A model generated the notes under the pieces. It was not told where the DNA came from. It was given only the letters and a program-made list of their open reading frames with translations, and did not search any database. From Oscheius onirici (Eukaryota > Nematoda > Chromadorea > Rhabditida > Rhabditidae), in contig OW051473.1 of the NCBI GenBank assembly GCA_932521025.1, positions 4,278,001 through 4,342,000 of the forward strand: a DNA stretch of 64,000 nt, read 5' to 3'. The position numbers and the translations under genes were made by a program. Positions 36,862-48,888 of this stretch are shown piece after piece (position 1 is the stretch's first letter; each line of letters opens with the position of its first letter).

Positions 36862-37494
36862 TCAGAATATAGACGGGTGGCAACAGTGATTTCTTTGTTT
36901 TATATCCTAACTCGTTGCTCAGCAAAGTATATTCAGATTGCTTATTATGACCCTCTCACTATCCGTCTTCAGAATGAATTATGGTCTCGGCTGTTTTTAT
37001 TTCGGAGAGAGCAATTGCGATTACCAGACTATTTCGAATATATTAAACAAGTTTTGAACAATGTGGAGAGCAGAACTAAGGTTTAAACTTTACAAAGATT
37101 TCAAAGGTTCGGTATTTAGTGCGCTCTAATGTGAACTTTGCGGGTACTACGGTACAAAGCCGCAGTAGAGCAGGTTTACATGTGGCAGATCTCTAAAAAT
37201 GTTATGTCTTGTAACCCTTTGAAAACAGTAAACTCGAGGAATTTTTATGAGACTTGCACACAATAAGGTTACAGAATCGGTAGTATTGGATCTTGACTAG
37301 TGAGTATCTCAATAATCTAGTGTTGTTGCACGTATGATAACGATGAACATAACCCGAAAATGACATAAATTTTCATCAATAAGGCGTCTAAAGTGGAACA
37401 GAAAACCCATAGCCAATTTACAAAAGTTGCTATGCAGATTTGTTCCTTAGAACCAGAACTGGCACCCACTTCGGAAAAGCATTTGTTTTGGGTA
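36862..37494. other. 3' flank between converging genes
   Basis: This holds the 3' ends of the ion channel (plus) and the large low-complexity gene (minus). A 69-codon frame at 36877-37086 has no recognisable feature. Confidence 0.5.
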
Positions 37495-40400
37495 TTAATG
37501 AGGGGAATGGGGTTTGAAATCCGTGTAGTTATTGCTGCCTTGAAGAACTCGTGAACGATAGCCGCCTGAGCGAGGAGACCCGTTGCTTATGGAAGCTGCC
37601 ACTGTAGGACGAGATACTCTTTCTTGAGGAGACGGGAGCTGGTGAGAACGGAAACTGAAAACAACGTGAGAACAAAGAGAAAGGAGCTTACCTCAAGTTG
37701 GAAAAGCCACTGACAAGAGAGTGTCCATCTTCGTGTTCCTCGAAGAATTCGGGAATTGGAGACTGGTGCCCATCAAGAGAATACTGCTCCAAATATCTTT
37801 GAACGGCATCGAAAGCATCGGAAAGTCTTTCTAGCTGCTCGTTCAACGACTCGTGAGCACGTGGAGGTTCAGCTGCGGCTGATAGAAGATCTTCGACAGA
37901 GACGGACAGACATCCTTTGTTTTGTGATCTAAAAAGGAATATGGTAAATTGAATAAGTTCTTTCGTACCTGATAAGCTCGATACTCTTTTTGCACTTCTG
38001 AGATAGGAGATCAACAGCTCTAGCTAGTCCACTGTGTTCACGGCCGCCGCTTGCACTCCTCATAGTCAATCTGTTGATATCTTTGACCATTCCGCGAGAG
38101 TACTCGGCAACGATTCTTTGACTAGCTTGTTCTGCTTCATTCTCCACAACAGACTCTTGAGATCTGTTCCGAGAAAGTTGACCGAAATCCATCTAAACTG
38201 AACGTGTACATTTTATTTACAATGATCTACCGCTCTAGGCGGCGCTGCGCCAGGTCCGACGTGGAACGAGATTGAGCGGTTGGACATGAACTGATCTCCT
38301 CTGAAAACAAAGATTACTATTGGAACATTTAAAAACGCGATAGAACAGGCTATGGGCTAAGTCAGCAGGCTTTGTAACATTTGAAAAAACTGAACAAGAA
38401 TACTTGCGACAGAACTCGACTACAACATCTAACGTACCGTAGCGTCTCGGATTCTACCGAGACTATAGAGATATCAGTAATACTGAAGAGAGATTAGTTG
38501 ATTAAAACATCTTATATTGTTAGTACCCACCTTGATTTGAGGTCCTTCGTCTTTTTCGCTTCAGCTGCTGCCTTCATGGGATTGTAGTCTTTTCTCCGCA
38601 GCCAGGCATTCATCTCTTGTTCTCGTTGTTGACTTCCAACTACTGAACGAGCTGGTGCTCCTCCAGCTCGGAATGGCGGACGCTTCGGTCCCTGTTGTGG
38701 ACTGGCAAGTCCACTTGGGGCTCCTGGTCCTCGCATCGAAAATCTGCCTCCGTCGCCACGTCTAAACCAAAGCAGATTATTAGAGGCTAGTTTGGAGAAA
38801 AATACACACGAAACATAACTAATGTGCATGAGAGCAAGCAGATTAAATTGAACCGAATGATAGCGAAAGAAGCAAACCGCAAACCTGCTCCGTTTATAGC
38901 ACTGTTTTTGAAATTTCAGTTTGTATTGGTTACCTCATGCTGAGGGAGTCGCAACGAGCGCGCATGATATTAATCGGGCTATAATGTCAAAGCACAAAAC
39001 GTGCTACGACTAAGTTCGTTTCACAACGATATTGAACATTCCGAAACATGCATTATCCGACCAAGCGCTCACTCTCTTACGTACATCTCGCTTTGACTGC
39101 GCTTTCCTCTTCTGCTAAGATGAAATTGAATTAGTTTAAAGAGTGGGGACGTGCTTTTGTAGCAGAAGACTGTGGGGTTAAAAAGGGATTAACTAAAACC
39201 TGAAGTTTGCGTTAGTTGTAGATGCAGCAGCCGGAGCTCGTGATGATTGACCGAACACAGACCGATTTGGTTGTAGCTGGACTGGTAACGATGGTTTTTT
39301 AGACAGGGTTGGAAGATTCTGCATTGTAGCCGGGCGGACTGGTTCTTGTTGTCGACTAGACCGGATTGAAACTGTCGGTGCAGTAACTGAAAACAAAAAT
39401 AGAAAAAGTCTGATTAAAACGGAACCTGGGGTGCTAGTTTTGGTTTGAAGACCAGCCATTTGTCGAAGTTTAACTAGCTCTTGCAGAATGTTGTCCGATT
39501 TGGCAGGCTGTACAGGTTGTGGTGAGATAGGGGCGACATGATGACAGGTCTGCGGTTGTCTTGGGATCCCTTTATCAGCTGTTGATTCGCTAAAAGTTTG
39601 TAAAAATTGCATCTGACTATGGTACATACTCGCTATCAGTGTCAGAATCTGTAGAGTCGTCCGAGTTTTCGACTACCCTTTGCATGTGCAGAGCATGACC
39701 CGATGATTGCCTCTTTGACACGTCAACAACAAATGTTCCTGCCTCGCTGACAACATCGGCCTCCTTTCGTTCTTCAAAGTCGGGTAACTCAGAGCCAGGT
39801 TCCTCGCTAGCATCTGAAAAATACTGTGAAAACAAAAAGATGATTCAATACCTTGTAGTAGTTTACCAAGGAGAAACTTTTTGTTAGCAGTTTCAACCGC
39901 AGGAAGACCTGACGATGTTTCCAGTCTTTCTGCGACATTTTCTGATGGAGCTCCTGGTGCTGATTTTCTGCCAAGTACACGTCGTACCTGATCAATATTG
40001 AACAAGTTAAAAGTGTATGTTACCTGAGCCGATTTCAAAGCAGCGTCTTGAAGCGACACTCCCTCCTTCGGTGCATCGAAATTCACAGTGAAGGCCGTAG
40101 CAGGCGCACGTGGAGTAACTGAAATGGATTAAGTTATTTGGTTAGAGACGCGTGTGTGCAACCTTTCTTCTTCAGTAGCTCTTCCTCTTCTGGCATTGGT
40201 TTGGATAGGTCAATGTCCATGCGAAGTGAACGGACAGAAGCTAAATCACAGCACTTCACATTAGCACAAAGGGTAAGATAATGGGTAAAAACACTCACGC
40301 AAGCGTGATTTTTTTCGCGGTGAGAGTATAATAGTAACTTTTCTTACATTTTGCGGGTCGTTCTCGTTCCTTCTCCGCAACAGAGTTGAAGTCAATATCC

Positions 40401-41887
40401 ATTCGGACAGATCGCGGTGCTGGAGGAATGCGTGGTGGGGCTGCTCTTGTAGTTTCATTGTCAGAAGCTGTGGTAGGAGCAGGGGCAGCCGGAGGAGAGA
40501 CTCTCTGTCGACGACTACAATAACTGTGTGTAACTGTTAACAGATTCAATTACCTTTCGACATCGGTCAACGACTCGTGCTTATCTTCTCTTCCCCACCA
40601 TTGTGGCGGCCCGCCGTACAGTGGCGTGCGATCCGAAAGTGATCCATCAATTTTGCCTTTGAACTCGGCGCTTCCCTTTCTTGTAAATTCGCCAGACGAC
40701 CGTGGTGCAAATTCGGTACTCGATCTTGTTACATCCCGTCTAAATCCATCCCTTCCACTTTCAGGATCTTCTGGCTGGCTGTTTGGACTGCATCTCAAAT
40801 TACCGGTACTTCCGTGCGACACCAATTGTTGCCTATAGCAAAGTAGATTAGGCTTCTTTTTGTACACCCACCTATATTGCTGAGCAAACGACGTTTGCGG
40901 GGTCGTGGGAAAGATAGGAGCCGAAGGATAGGCATGAGTCATTCCAGATACGGGCGACTGCGGAGGATGATGTTCTTCCGGGACTGAAACGTACTTGTTA
41001 TCAGATAAATCAAATTACTAACTCGAATTTTGCCTTGATAGATCTTCTGTCGAAGATGTTGGCTGTGCATATGCGTGTCTGTATGGTAGCGGGGATGGGA
41101 AACCTCGACTTCCTGTCTGATTGACATATTGGGTAGGATTGGGTTGCATTTGCATCGGATACGGAGCTTGTTGAGGCTGCCCTCCTTGCGGAATAATGTA
41201 TCCTAATATGAAATTGAAAAGTTTAAAAAAATAAATACCTGGCATATGTTGTCCATAAGAATAGTACATAGGCTGTGGCTGTGGAGGAGGGTAATACATC
41301 GTTTGCATCTGTGGAATGGGTTGATAGAATGCAGCTTGAGGAATAATATAGTGTTGCCCAGTTGTTGGATCAATCAAAATGTGACCCTGCATGGGCATTC
41401 CTGAAAACATTGTTTTAAACAAAAGCAAAAAATGTCACCTCCGGGTTGAACCATGTGAGGTTGCGATCCATCATCCCGCTTCATTGTAGGTCCACTGGAA
41501 ACGGAACTTCCACGAGGACTTTCTTGCAAATCGAATCCCTGGAACAATATCATGAGTTGATCAATAGGTAGTTTTCCTCTAGTGAAAGAAGAACAGCTGT
41601 GTCTCGAACACCTAGTCAATCAATCATACGAGACTGAAAGTGAGAACACACACGACTTACCTGCTGGAGAGTGTCCACAAAGGGACGTCCATTCAATTCG
41701 TTTGGATTCATGTCTTCAGGCAGGGACGACAAAGTAGCTGAAATTATTTAATTTTTTTTATATTTAGGAGCTTGAACTGAAAAATAAGAATAAAAGAACT
41801 GACCTCCAAAGTTAGCCGATAGTCTTTTCTTGGCACATCTGAGCTGCTCCCAATCAGTTGCTGGTCGAGTGGGGATTGAGAGAGACT
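37495..41887 (-). CDS. large low-complexity scaffold-like protein, 5' end not found
   Basis: A chain of exons runs from an acceptor at 41887 to TAA at 37495-37497. Parts in order: IPTRPATDWEQLRCAKKRLS; a Pro/Gln/Tyr-rich region (IIPQGGQPQQAPYPMQMQ); Ser-rich segments; two RMDID motifs (SVRMDIDFNS and SLRMDIDLSK) then AFTVNFDAPKEG; an acidic Ser/Asp segment; GRFSMRGPGAP; NAWLRRKDYNPMKAAAEAKK; and a helical C-terminal part (QRIVAEYSRGMVKDINRL, LNEQLERLSDAFDAVQRYLE). I do not recognise it with certainty. The repeated hydrophobic-Asp-Phe motifs and the C-terminal helices recall centrosomal CEP170-type proteins, but no FHA domain is in view, so that is a weak guess. Exon phases agree where checked; first exon(s) must lie upstream of 41887. 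Confidence 0.68.
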
Positions 41888-44800
41888 GAAATACATTTGA
41901 ATGCATAACGTTAGTATTTTAAGACGGAAAATAAAATTAATGCCCCTCCTCACAAGCAGAATTTAGAACCTGTGAATCAATGCAAAAACAAGTGTGGTAA
42001 TGGCTATGCATAGCGGAGCGCACATACCAACCATATTTGGTGGTTTCGCAACGGACAATTATTTGCGAAAGGGCTTCCATTCAAGCTGCGGAAAACAGGA
42101 TTTTGCTTGTTCGAGCAACAACTTTCAGTATAGTTTTCACAAATTTGCGGTGTGAAATATAGAAAAAAGGCAAAAATGCTATATAACGTAAAAGGACTGC
42201 GGCAGAAAAAGAGGCGATCTTTCACGGAGATAATAAACTAGTGCCTTTTATTGACAAGATATGCCATCCGATACTAAGTCGTAATTAGAGAAAAGCTCTT
42301 TTGTTTAGAAGAAATTTGAAAAGATGCGGCAGTAAGATTCTTATATCAAAAGACTTGAGATAGAATTGCAGTACTTCCGGAGAGCATATGGCCCTCCCAT
42401 TCTGTTCTAGAGTATTCTGTTCTAGAGTGATAATGAGCCGAAAGGGTTGAATACAAGTTCAAGCCAGATGGAAATCCGGCAGGCGGCAACGTTTGACAGT
42501 TGGTAAATGGCTTTTACACATTTGCCGATGGGACAAAAAGGCCTGCTTGTTTGAAATATTGTGTGTCGAGAAATATGTAGAGCAGTCTAATAATATCAAT
42601 GGATGCGACAGAATTGGAGACACTGTGTTCGTCTTCCATTTGAAGCGGGTTATCTCGGGGGAGAACCCAAGGAACGCCGCGCTATGAAAAGCCATTGGCC
42701 ATAAACCCGGCCAGGGGTCACAAATTAAGGAGGTCCTATTTGGAGGCCATAATCAATAATTGTGGGTGCATTGGGACACCCGGCTGGACAGCTGCACTCC
42801 GCATCGCACGTAAATAAGCTACACTTTGCACCGCATCGTTTGTCTAAGCTATTGGCTGGCTTTTATGTGAATTATATCGCAGGAACTTCCAAGAATAAGA
42901 TACAAACAAAGCAAACAGCGAACCAGTTTCTCTCTGCAAACAAATATGCATTCAGTATTGAGCTAACCTGTGTTCGACCAATCCTTTGACTTAAAAAGAA
43001 ACCGACGGTTGTCTGTTATATTAAATAGGATGCGCAAATCAGTGTGACAACGAGTGTAACAACGAGTGTTTGATACAAAAATATATGACCAAGGTCTACG
43101 ACTTCGCTGAAAATTAAACAGATCTCGCTTGTCTAAAATAAGTTCTCGATGGTGAATCTCCAAAAAGGTGGTTCAACTAATAAAAACGCGGACAAAGCTC
43201 AATTTGATGGGATCAGATAAAACTGGCTATGAATAATAATTAGTTCAGAAAGAGCGATGTGACCCATCAGACGGGCTGAAAAATCGAATTTGTCGCCATC
43301 AGAAAACCCGCGTAGAACTTGTCGCCGTAGCCATAAAGCCTTTTTATCTGTTAACATAACATGTAGTGCAAAGTTTTCCGTAAAAGTGATGGTTTGATGG
43401 TTGATCAATAATTGTTGTGTCAGTGCGCGGACTATGTCACTTGAAGTGGAGGAGAAGAAAACGACTGGCCGACACACAAACCGCAAACGGGGGATCGAAC
43501 ATAATGCAATGCGATCGATGGACACTTGGGACGAACAAGAGCTAATTCGGAGGGAACTGTGCACAGCCGGGCCGAACAATTTAAGCCAGCTGGTGCGTTC
43601 TACCAGTTTTTTGAACGAAGTTTTGGTGTGGACTAACGAGTGCGACCATCAAAAGGCCAAGAATGTATGGAAATGCGTTCTAGCGTGAAATTGAATTTCT
43701 GGAGCCAAGTGATAAATAAAAGCTGCACGGAGCTTTTCAACGAGCTCGTTTGGGATGAATACAACAGGATGTAATCAATAAGAAGAACAAGAAAAGAATG
43801 ACACGCAATGCGCAGCACTCATCTTACAAATTCAGCGTCTATGAATGCCAGGAACACGAGCGAGATATTTGGTTGCGATTACTTCACCTCTTGAGTTTCG
43901 GATCGCGCAGAGAGCTAAAATATTGTAAGGCTGAGATTCCTCTTGGTCATTGTTGAGAAAATCATGAGAATTTTGTACTTCGACAAAATAATTTCTTATA
44001 TGTTTACGGCTAGCTATAGCTATTGTAGGCATAGCAAATGCCGTGCCTAAGTGGGATGGAAGCACACAGACCTCACAGTGAAAGCTGCGAAATGAAAGTG
44101 CTAGCCGGACTTTTTGTAGCGCATAAGGAACCACCGACTACTGCTACGACAGGCTTTTTCTTAGTTTTACGATGATTACATATTCCTCGTTAGAATTTGT
44201 TCTAAGAAATGAAACGAACCGGTGCTCTGGTCAGATATACGTGAGAAAAATGACTGGCCGGTTGGTAATAGGCTTGCGTTGAGTGTACTGCAGAGGGCGT
44301 CCCATGATACGAGTGCCTATTCGTGTTCCTTCCTTGAAATTCGAGAACTATTGAAAAAGTCGCTGAAAGTGCCTACCTGGCGGATGGACCGACCTGCTTC
44401 TTAGCTGCACTGTTATTTCAGGAACCTCTTCGGAAATGCTCGGAGAGAAGTCCTAAAAAGTATTTTGTAAAACAATAGAAGCGTACCGTGGCGAAAGGCA
44501 TCGTCTTGGCTGAAGGGAAGTTATGATTGTTTCATTTCCTGTAAGAAAACATTGTTTGCCCGGCAGAGAGGACACAATTAAGTAGTGAAGTCAACTGGAG
44601 AAAAGGGCCACGCAAACAGAAAGTCATATTGCTATAATCTAAAACCCGTTTTAGGAAGGAGAAGTGCGTTTGGTTAGTATAAATTGAACTGGCGGCCGGC
44701 CATTATTACAATGACACTTTTTGAGTCGGATGGGCTTCCAATGCTCAATGTGATGTAAATCTCTCATCCAGCTGTTGAACAGCGCACAAAGACAAGGAGG

Positions 44801-46059
44801 TAACGGATGAGGAGAGGAAGTAGGACAGCACCTGTTCTTCTTAGTCACTCCTCGTTGCGAACTGTTCGCAATCATAAAATTTGGCGTGAAGCCCATTTCT
44901 GAGGGATGGAGACAAAGCAGCGGTCATTTTGGCGGTCAATTCACGGCTATCTAGACTTGCAATCGCATTTGCTCCTGCACTGTAAAAGGCAAATGACCCA
45001 TGAAAATAAGTTTCGGGAAAAAGTCGTCGTGAAGTTTCTCGAAAAAAAGAGGAACCCAACCGGAATTGTTTGCGAGAGGACAAAGAGGCGAAAAACACAG
45101 GAATGGCGTACAGACAACAGTCTTTTCTCGGATTAGAAGCTAGGTTAAGATGTTCATCCAAAAGCAAGACCTTGATAAGGCTAATCAGTTGATTCATAGC
45201 AAAAACTGCCTTCTGGAAAGGCGCCAAACTTGGACACAACCGCATTAAAAACTAATGAAATCGAGGAACTGAACACAGCTGAATTCTTGATGAGAAGCTT
45301 CAGGACTTTGCCAGGTGTGAGCAAAAAGGAACGAACGTCGGCAGTTTCATTCTGACCGGAACCAAGACATGTGTCTGCCAGCTTACAGTATTTACATTGC
45401 GCCAAGAGCATCGGCTACATCTCGGAGAAAGCCGCACCTTCACGTGCTTGCTCAAACCCAAATCACTAGCTTTAATATTTGCAGAACCGCTTGCCCGAAT
45501 TACGATGAGGATTAGCAGTCGGAAATCATGATCACTGAATGTGAAATCAATGTGGAAGAGAACGAATGTAAAGGATATTGTTGGTGAGTATGAGTCAGTT
45601 CCTAACAGCTGGCGAAAACGTTACTTGGACTGGACTGGCGCTCCATTGTCGGAAGTCTGGGCAAACATTTCTTTACAAAATGGTTTTAAGGAACCACTGC
45701 AGCGTTCGACTTTGAGTGAAATCGATTCTGCACTTCGATGACGAATTTGAGTCAGCGCACGACATCAATCCACGGACTTTGCTCCACTCTGTAGTAAATA
45801 ACTAGATAATATAGAGTTGAACGTTTTTTCCAAAAACTTGCAATTTTATCCCTGTGACTTTTTGAGAAAACTATTGTTAATATGCTCGCTGAGCCCATAT
45901 TTTATTTTCTTTCCCAAGAAAAAGTTTAGTCGTCTTTCCCAAGAAAAAATTTAAAAAGTCTTCACGAACGATATCATAAGATACACGAATAAAGCAATCT
46001 TTTCGGTGCAAAATTCAGCAACGTATGCTGTACAACTGTAATCATGAGTTGGTGGTCCT
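41888..46059. other. gene-poor stretch
   Basis: About 4.2 kb with no supported exon. It likely holds the first intron or promoter of the 37.5-41.9 kb gene. Small direct repeats occur: CATTCTGTTCTAGAGT doubled near 42398-42429 and CTTTCCCAAGAAAAA twice near 45909-45950. Frames such as 43199-43579, 43832-44134 and 44841-45245 (minus) have no domain or splice partners. Confidence 0.5.
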
Positions 46060-46085
46060 TCTGTTTGAGTCTCCACTCAAACAGA
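46060..46085. repeat. perfect short hairpin
   Basis: TCTGTTTGAGT, four loop bases CTCC, then ACTCAAACAGA form a perfect 11-bp stem. It lies about 145 bp beyond the trx-2 stop codon, in the 3' flank. It is too short for a typical miRNA precursor; it may be a 3'-end or regulatory structure, or chance. Confidence 0.6.
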
Positions 46086-46228
46086 GATTTTGACTAACTC
46101 AATTCCTTTTCTCCCACGTTGAAACGTTTTTCGACAGCTATTTATAAATTGAAACATTTATCGTTCTAAAAATCATAAAAATATACCAAAAGGTCCATAC
46201 GTGAATTCCATAGGAGATCGTACACGTC

Positions 46229-46744
46229 TTATTCGTCCATAACTACCGGTATTTCACCGTCAAGCAGCTTCCCAATGAAATTTTCAATGTTCTCATCCGG
46301 ATGGTCTCCAGTAAACGATCCAACTCCTTCCCCATCCCTAACGGCGATCACAGTAGGAACTGCAGTGACATCCAGATCCACAGCGAGTTCTCCAGCCAAG
46401 TCCACATTAATTTTGGCTAGCAGCACCGTGCCGCCTCTGTTGTTAATCTTAACAAGAGCAAATAAAAAAAAGAAGTGAAAAACTACCTTTTCTTCAAGTC
46501 GAGGAGTGAGGTTCTTGCACGGTCCGCACCAATCAGCATAACAGTCGACAAGAACAGGCGTCGTTTTTGAAGTTTCTATGACCTTCTCCATGAATTCTTG
46601 GAAATCTTTGACTTCGAAGACGAGTGGCTGCTGTGGAGAACAATAGTTCCTAACCGACTGTACCAGAGTTTCCTTCGCCGGCGTCTGACGTAATGACATT
46701 GTTCCGATTCTGGCCATAGGTACGAGTACTCGGAAGAAGCTCAT
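46229..46744 (-). CDS. trx-2: mitochondrial thioredoxin
   Basis: Two exons encode about 145 residues. The N-terminus up to about residue 35 is rich in Arg, Ser and Thr without acidic residues, as in a mitochondrial presequence. The thioredoxin fold follows: FQEFMEKVI, then VDCYADWCGPCKNLTPRLEEK with the WCGPC active site, then LLAKINVDLAGELAVDLDVTAVPT, containing the conserved cis-Pro (AVPT), and a helical end. Stop at 46229-46231. It reduces disulfides in the mitochondrial matrix, using thioredoxin reductase and NADPH. The match to C. elegans TRX-2 is by motif and by memory of that family. It is head to head with a mitochondrial ribosomal protein gene 359 bp away. Confidence 0.9.
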   Translation of the reverse strand: MSFFRVLVPMARIGTMSLRQTPAKETLVQSVRNYCSPQQPLVFEVKDFQEFMEKVIETSKTTPVLVDCYADWCGPCKNLTPRLEEKVVFHFFFLFALVKINNRGGTVLLAKINVDLAGELAVDLDVTAVPTVIAVRDGEGVGSFTGDHPDENIENFIGKLLDGEIPVVMDE

Positions 46745-47103
46745 CTCTGAAATGTGTAAGCCTAATGAGAGGACGCCTTATAAAGAAAAAGATAGAGCTG
46801 ATATTTCGCAAAATTTCAAAGTAAGATAAGAATTGATTAGTCATACGATTGCAAATGCTAGAGAAGGTAATGACGCTTTTGATAAACCTGCTGTAAAAAC
46901 GGAACATTTTTGACAGAACGCAATTTTTACTATCAAGGCGACATGGTTTTATATACCTCTGTTTCCAAACAAATCTTTTATATCTTTTTTTCTGAACGAT
47001 AAAATGTTCTTCATCATATTTGTTTGCTAGAAATTTAGGGAAACGAGAGAAAGGAAATCTTAATCTTGTTGTTTCTTTGATATAATTATATTTTTTTCAG
47101 ATA
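46745..47103. promoter_or_regulatory. divergent promoter between two mitochondrial protein genes
   Basis: This interval separates the starts of trx-2 (minus) and mrps-12 (plus). A TTTTTTTCAG acceptor abuts the mrps-12 start at 47104, fitting trans-splicing. No clear TATA box; the tract is A/T-rich. Confidence 0.5.
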
Positions 47104-48016
47104 ATGTTTACGGGTTTGTCTCAAATATTCTCGCATACGATCAACGCTACAACTTCCGTGGCACGAGCGCTAACGGTTCTACCAGCAGCTTCGCTCCATA
47201 CGTCTGTGGCGGCATTCAGGAACAACTTTCTCCAGGTAAAAATTTATTTTTATTTATATCTTTTACTTTCTTTAGCACATTCACTATCGCAATGGACCGC
47301 CAAAACGACGAGCAAGAAGCCAAGACAAGAGTCCAATCACAGGATACAATCACTTCAGAGGAATCGTTTTGAAAAGTGATTTAATTTTTGTTTTTAACAT
47401 AGAAACTTTTCTTTAGCCGTAATTCGTCATCCAAAAAAACCCAATTCTGGAAATAGGAAATGCGCCATCGTGAAATTGTCAAATGGAGTTGAAGTCACGG
47501 CCTACATCCCCAATGTCGGACATAACTTGCAGGAACATTCGCAGGTATTTATTCTAAAATATATTTTATCGGCATTGATCAGCGTCTAACCTTGTACAGG
47601 GCGCAATATAGAGAATTCAGCAAGGAAAGCATAGAAACAATTATATGATTTCAGACTGAGTCTGATATTTTTATATTGACTGAAAGAAAATTGAAGACAT
47701 GTGAGAAATGAGAATTCGAAACAGAAAGTCTGAAATAAACATCAGTTACTGCTCTAAGCGAAAACCTACCAGGTTGTGTCTAAAATTCAGTATTGATGAA
47801 GTCAAGACTGTAAATACAATCCCACACTTTTGATGAGAAATATTTATTTAAGCAGTGAAAAACGTTGAAAACATACCTTCAAGTGGTTATCGCTGTTCCG
47901 AGGACAAACCTTTTTAGGTACTCGTTCGTGGTGGAAGAAGGCGTGATTTGATTGGATTGAAGGCCAATATCGTCCGTGGAAAGTTCGACTGTGCTGCTCC
48001 TGGCGCCAAGAAATAA
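47104..48016 (+). CDS. mrps-12: mitochondrial small ribosomal subunit protein uS12m
   Basis: Four exons join in phase into about 165 residues. Exon 1 encodes a presequence-like N-terminus ([22 protein letters not shown] ...). Later exons encode [49 protein letters not shown] and [16 protein letters not shown]. These match the S12/uS12 pattern (KPNSANRK, GHNLQEH, VLVRGGR, DLPGV). Stop TAA at 48014-48016. uS12 lies at the decoding centre of the mitochondrial ribosome. The ribosomal core is complete. Intron 3 is the longest, about 365 bp, and holds no other gene that I can see. Confidence 0.9.
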
Positions 48017-48160
48017 TAGCTCAGATAATCGTTGTTATCAGTTTTGTTTTAGGTTTTGTTCGGTTTGTAACATTGAATTGCATCTATTAAGGGAATTGTT
48101 TCAAATTTATTGTCGAACTGAATTATTACAAGAAATATGAAAACGAAAACTGGGAAAGCT

Positions 48161-48888
48161 TTAGATGATGCCTCTCTTTCTCTGCTCATCGATGGAATAA
48201 CAGTACAGTTCGCATTCCTGCTTGGTGCGAGGAGATCTCCATAGATTGAAATCCAACTCGGGACAGTAAGGGAAGATATAGGGTTCACATTGGTCAGTGT
48301 TGGAGAATCGGTTGACTCTTCGGAACCAACGGTGTACTTTCTGAGCTGGGTCTCTGCTGTTGAGCGTGACGTTGGGACATCCGTTCACAATCAGATCGTG
48401 CCAGAGAATGAACGGCATCGGATCGCAGCCACGAGCAGGAGATCCGATAGGGCAGGCGCACAGCTGCAAGATTAGCATCATTTCAATCGATTAACGGTCA
48501 TTCAGCCCTTGAAAATCTAACGGATACTGCGGATACTTCTCGCTTATGGGGTCGTCTCAACTGGAATGCGGTCGCGCGTAGTTTTCAGCGCAAAAACTCG
48601 GAAAAACAGTAAAGGATGTTTAGAAGTGAAGAGAAAATTACCTGACAGCCGTTTCTCTCGGTAACCACAGCACAGTCGAGACCGGTACAAAGCATAGGTG
48701 GACAATTGTCCACGATGAGCTTACCCAAATCGGCAATCACTGAGGATTGACTCCCTAAAAATGACACTTTTTTTAGACAAAACGGCGTTTTGAAATACAG
48801 TTCTAACGAAACTTACTGCTTTGAGCATATACAACAGCACATCCTAACGCCGCAACAAGAACGGCTGAAATCAACCGTGAGTTCATAC
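48161..48888 (-). CDS. secreted antistasin-like plus Kunitz-like inhibitor-type protein
   Basis: Exon 1 encodes a signal peptide (MNSRLISAVLVAALGCAVVYA). Exon 2 carries CPPMLCTGLDCAVVTERNGCQ and the start of exon 3 LCACPIG, which together fit an antistasin-type domain. The rest of exon 3 has a Kunitz/BPTI-like pattern: WFRRVNRFSNTDQCEPYIFP, YCPELDFNLW and KQECELYC. The canonical Kunitz GGC around the fourth cysteine is replaced (PYCPEL), so inhibitory function is uncertain. Stop at 48161-48163; about 165 residues. Nematodes have many secreted Kunitz-type proteins, some in cuticle formation, others protease inhibitors. Confidence 0.75.

Noticed and set aside
36101-36925. 274-codon minus-strand frame over the 3' part of the ion channel
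   Set aside because: It is antisense to in-phase channel exons including TM4 and has no domain of its own.
36877-37086. 69-codon plus frame after the channel stop codon
   Set aside because: No homology or splice support; more likely 3' UTR.
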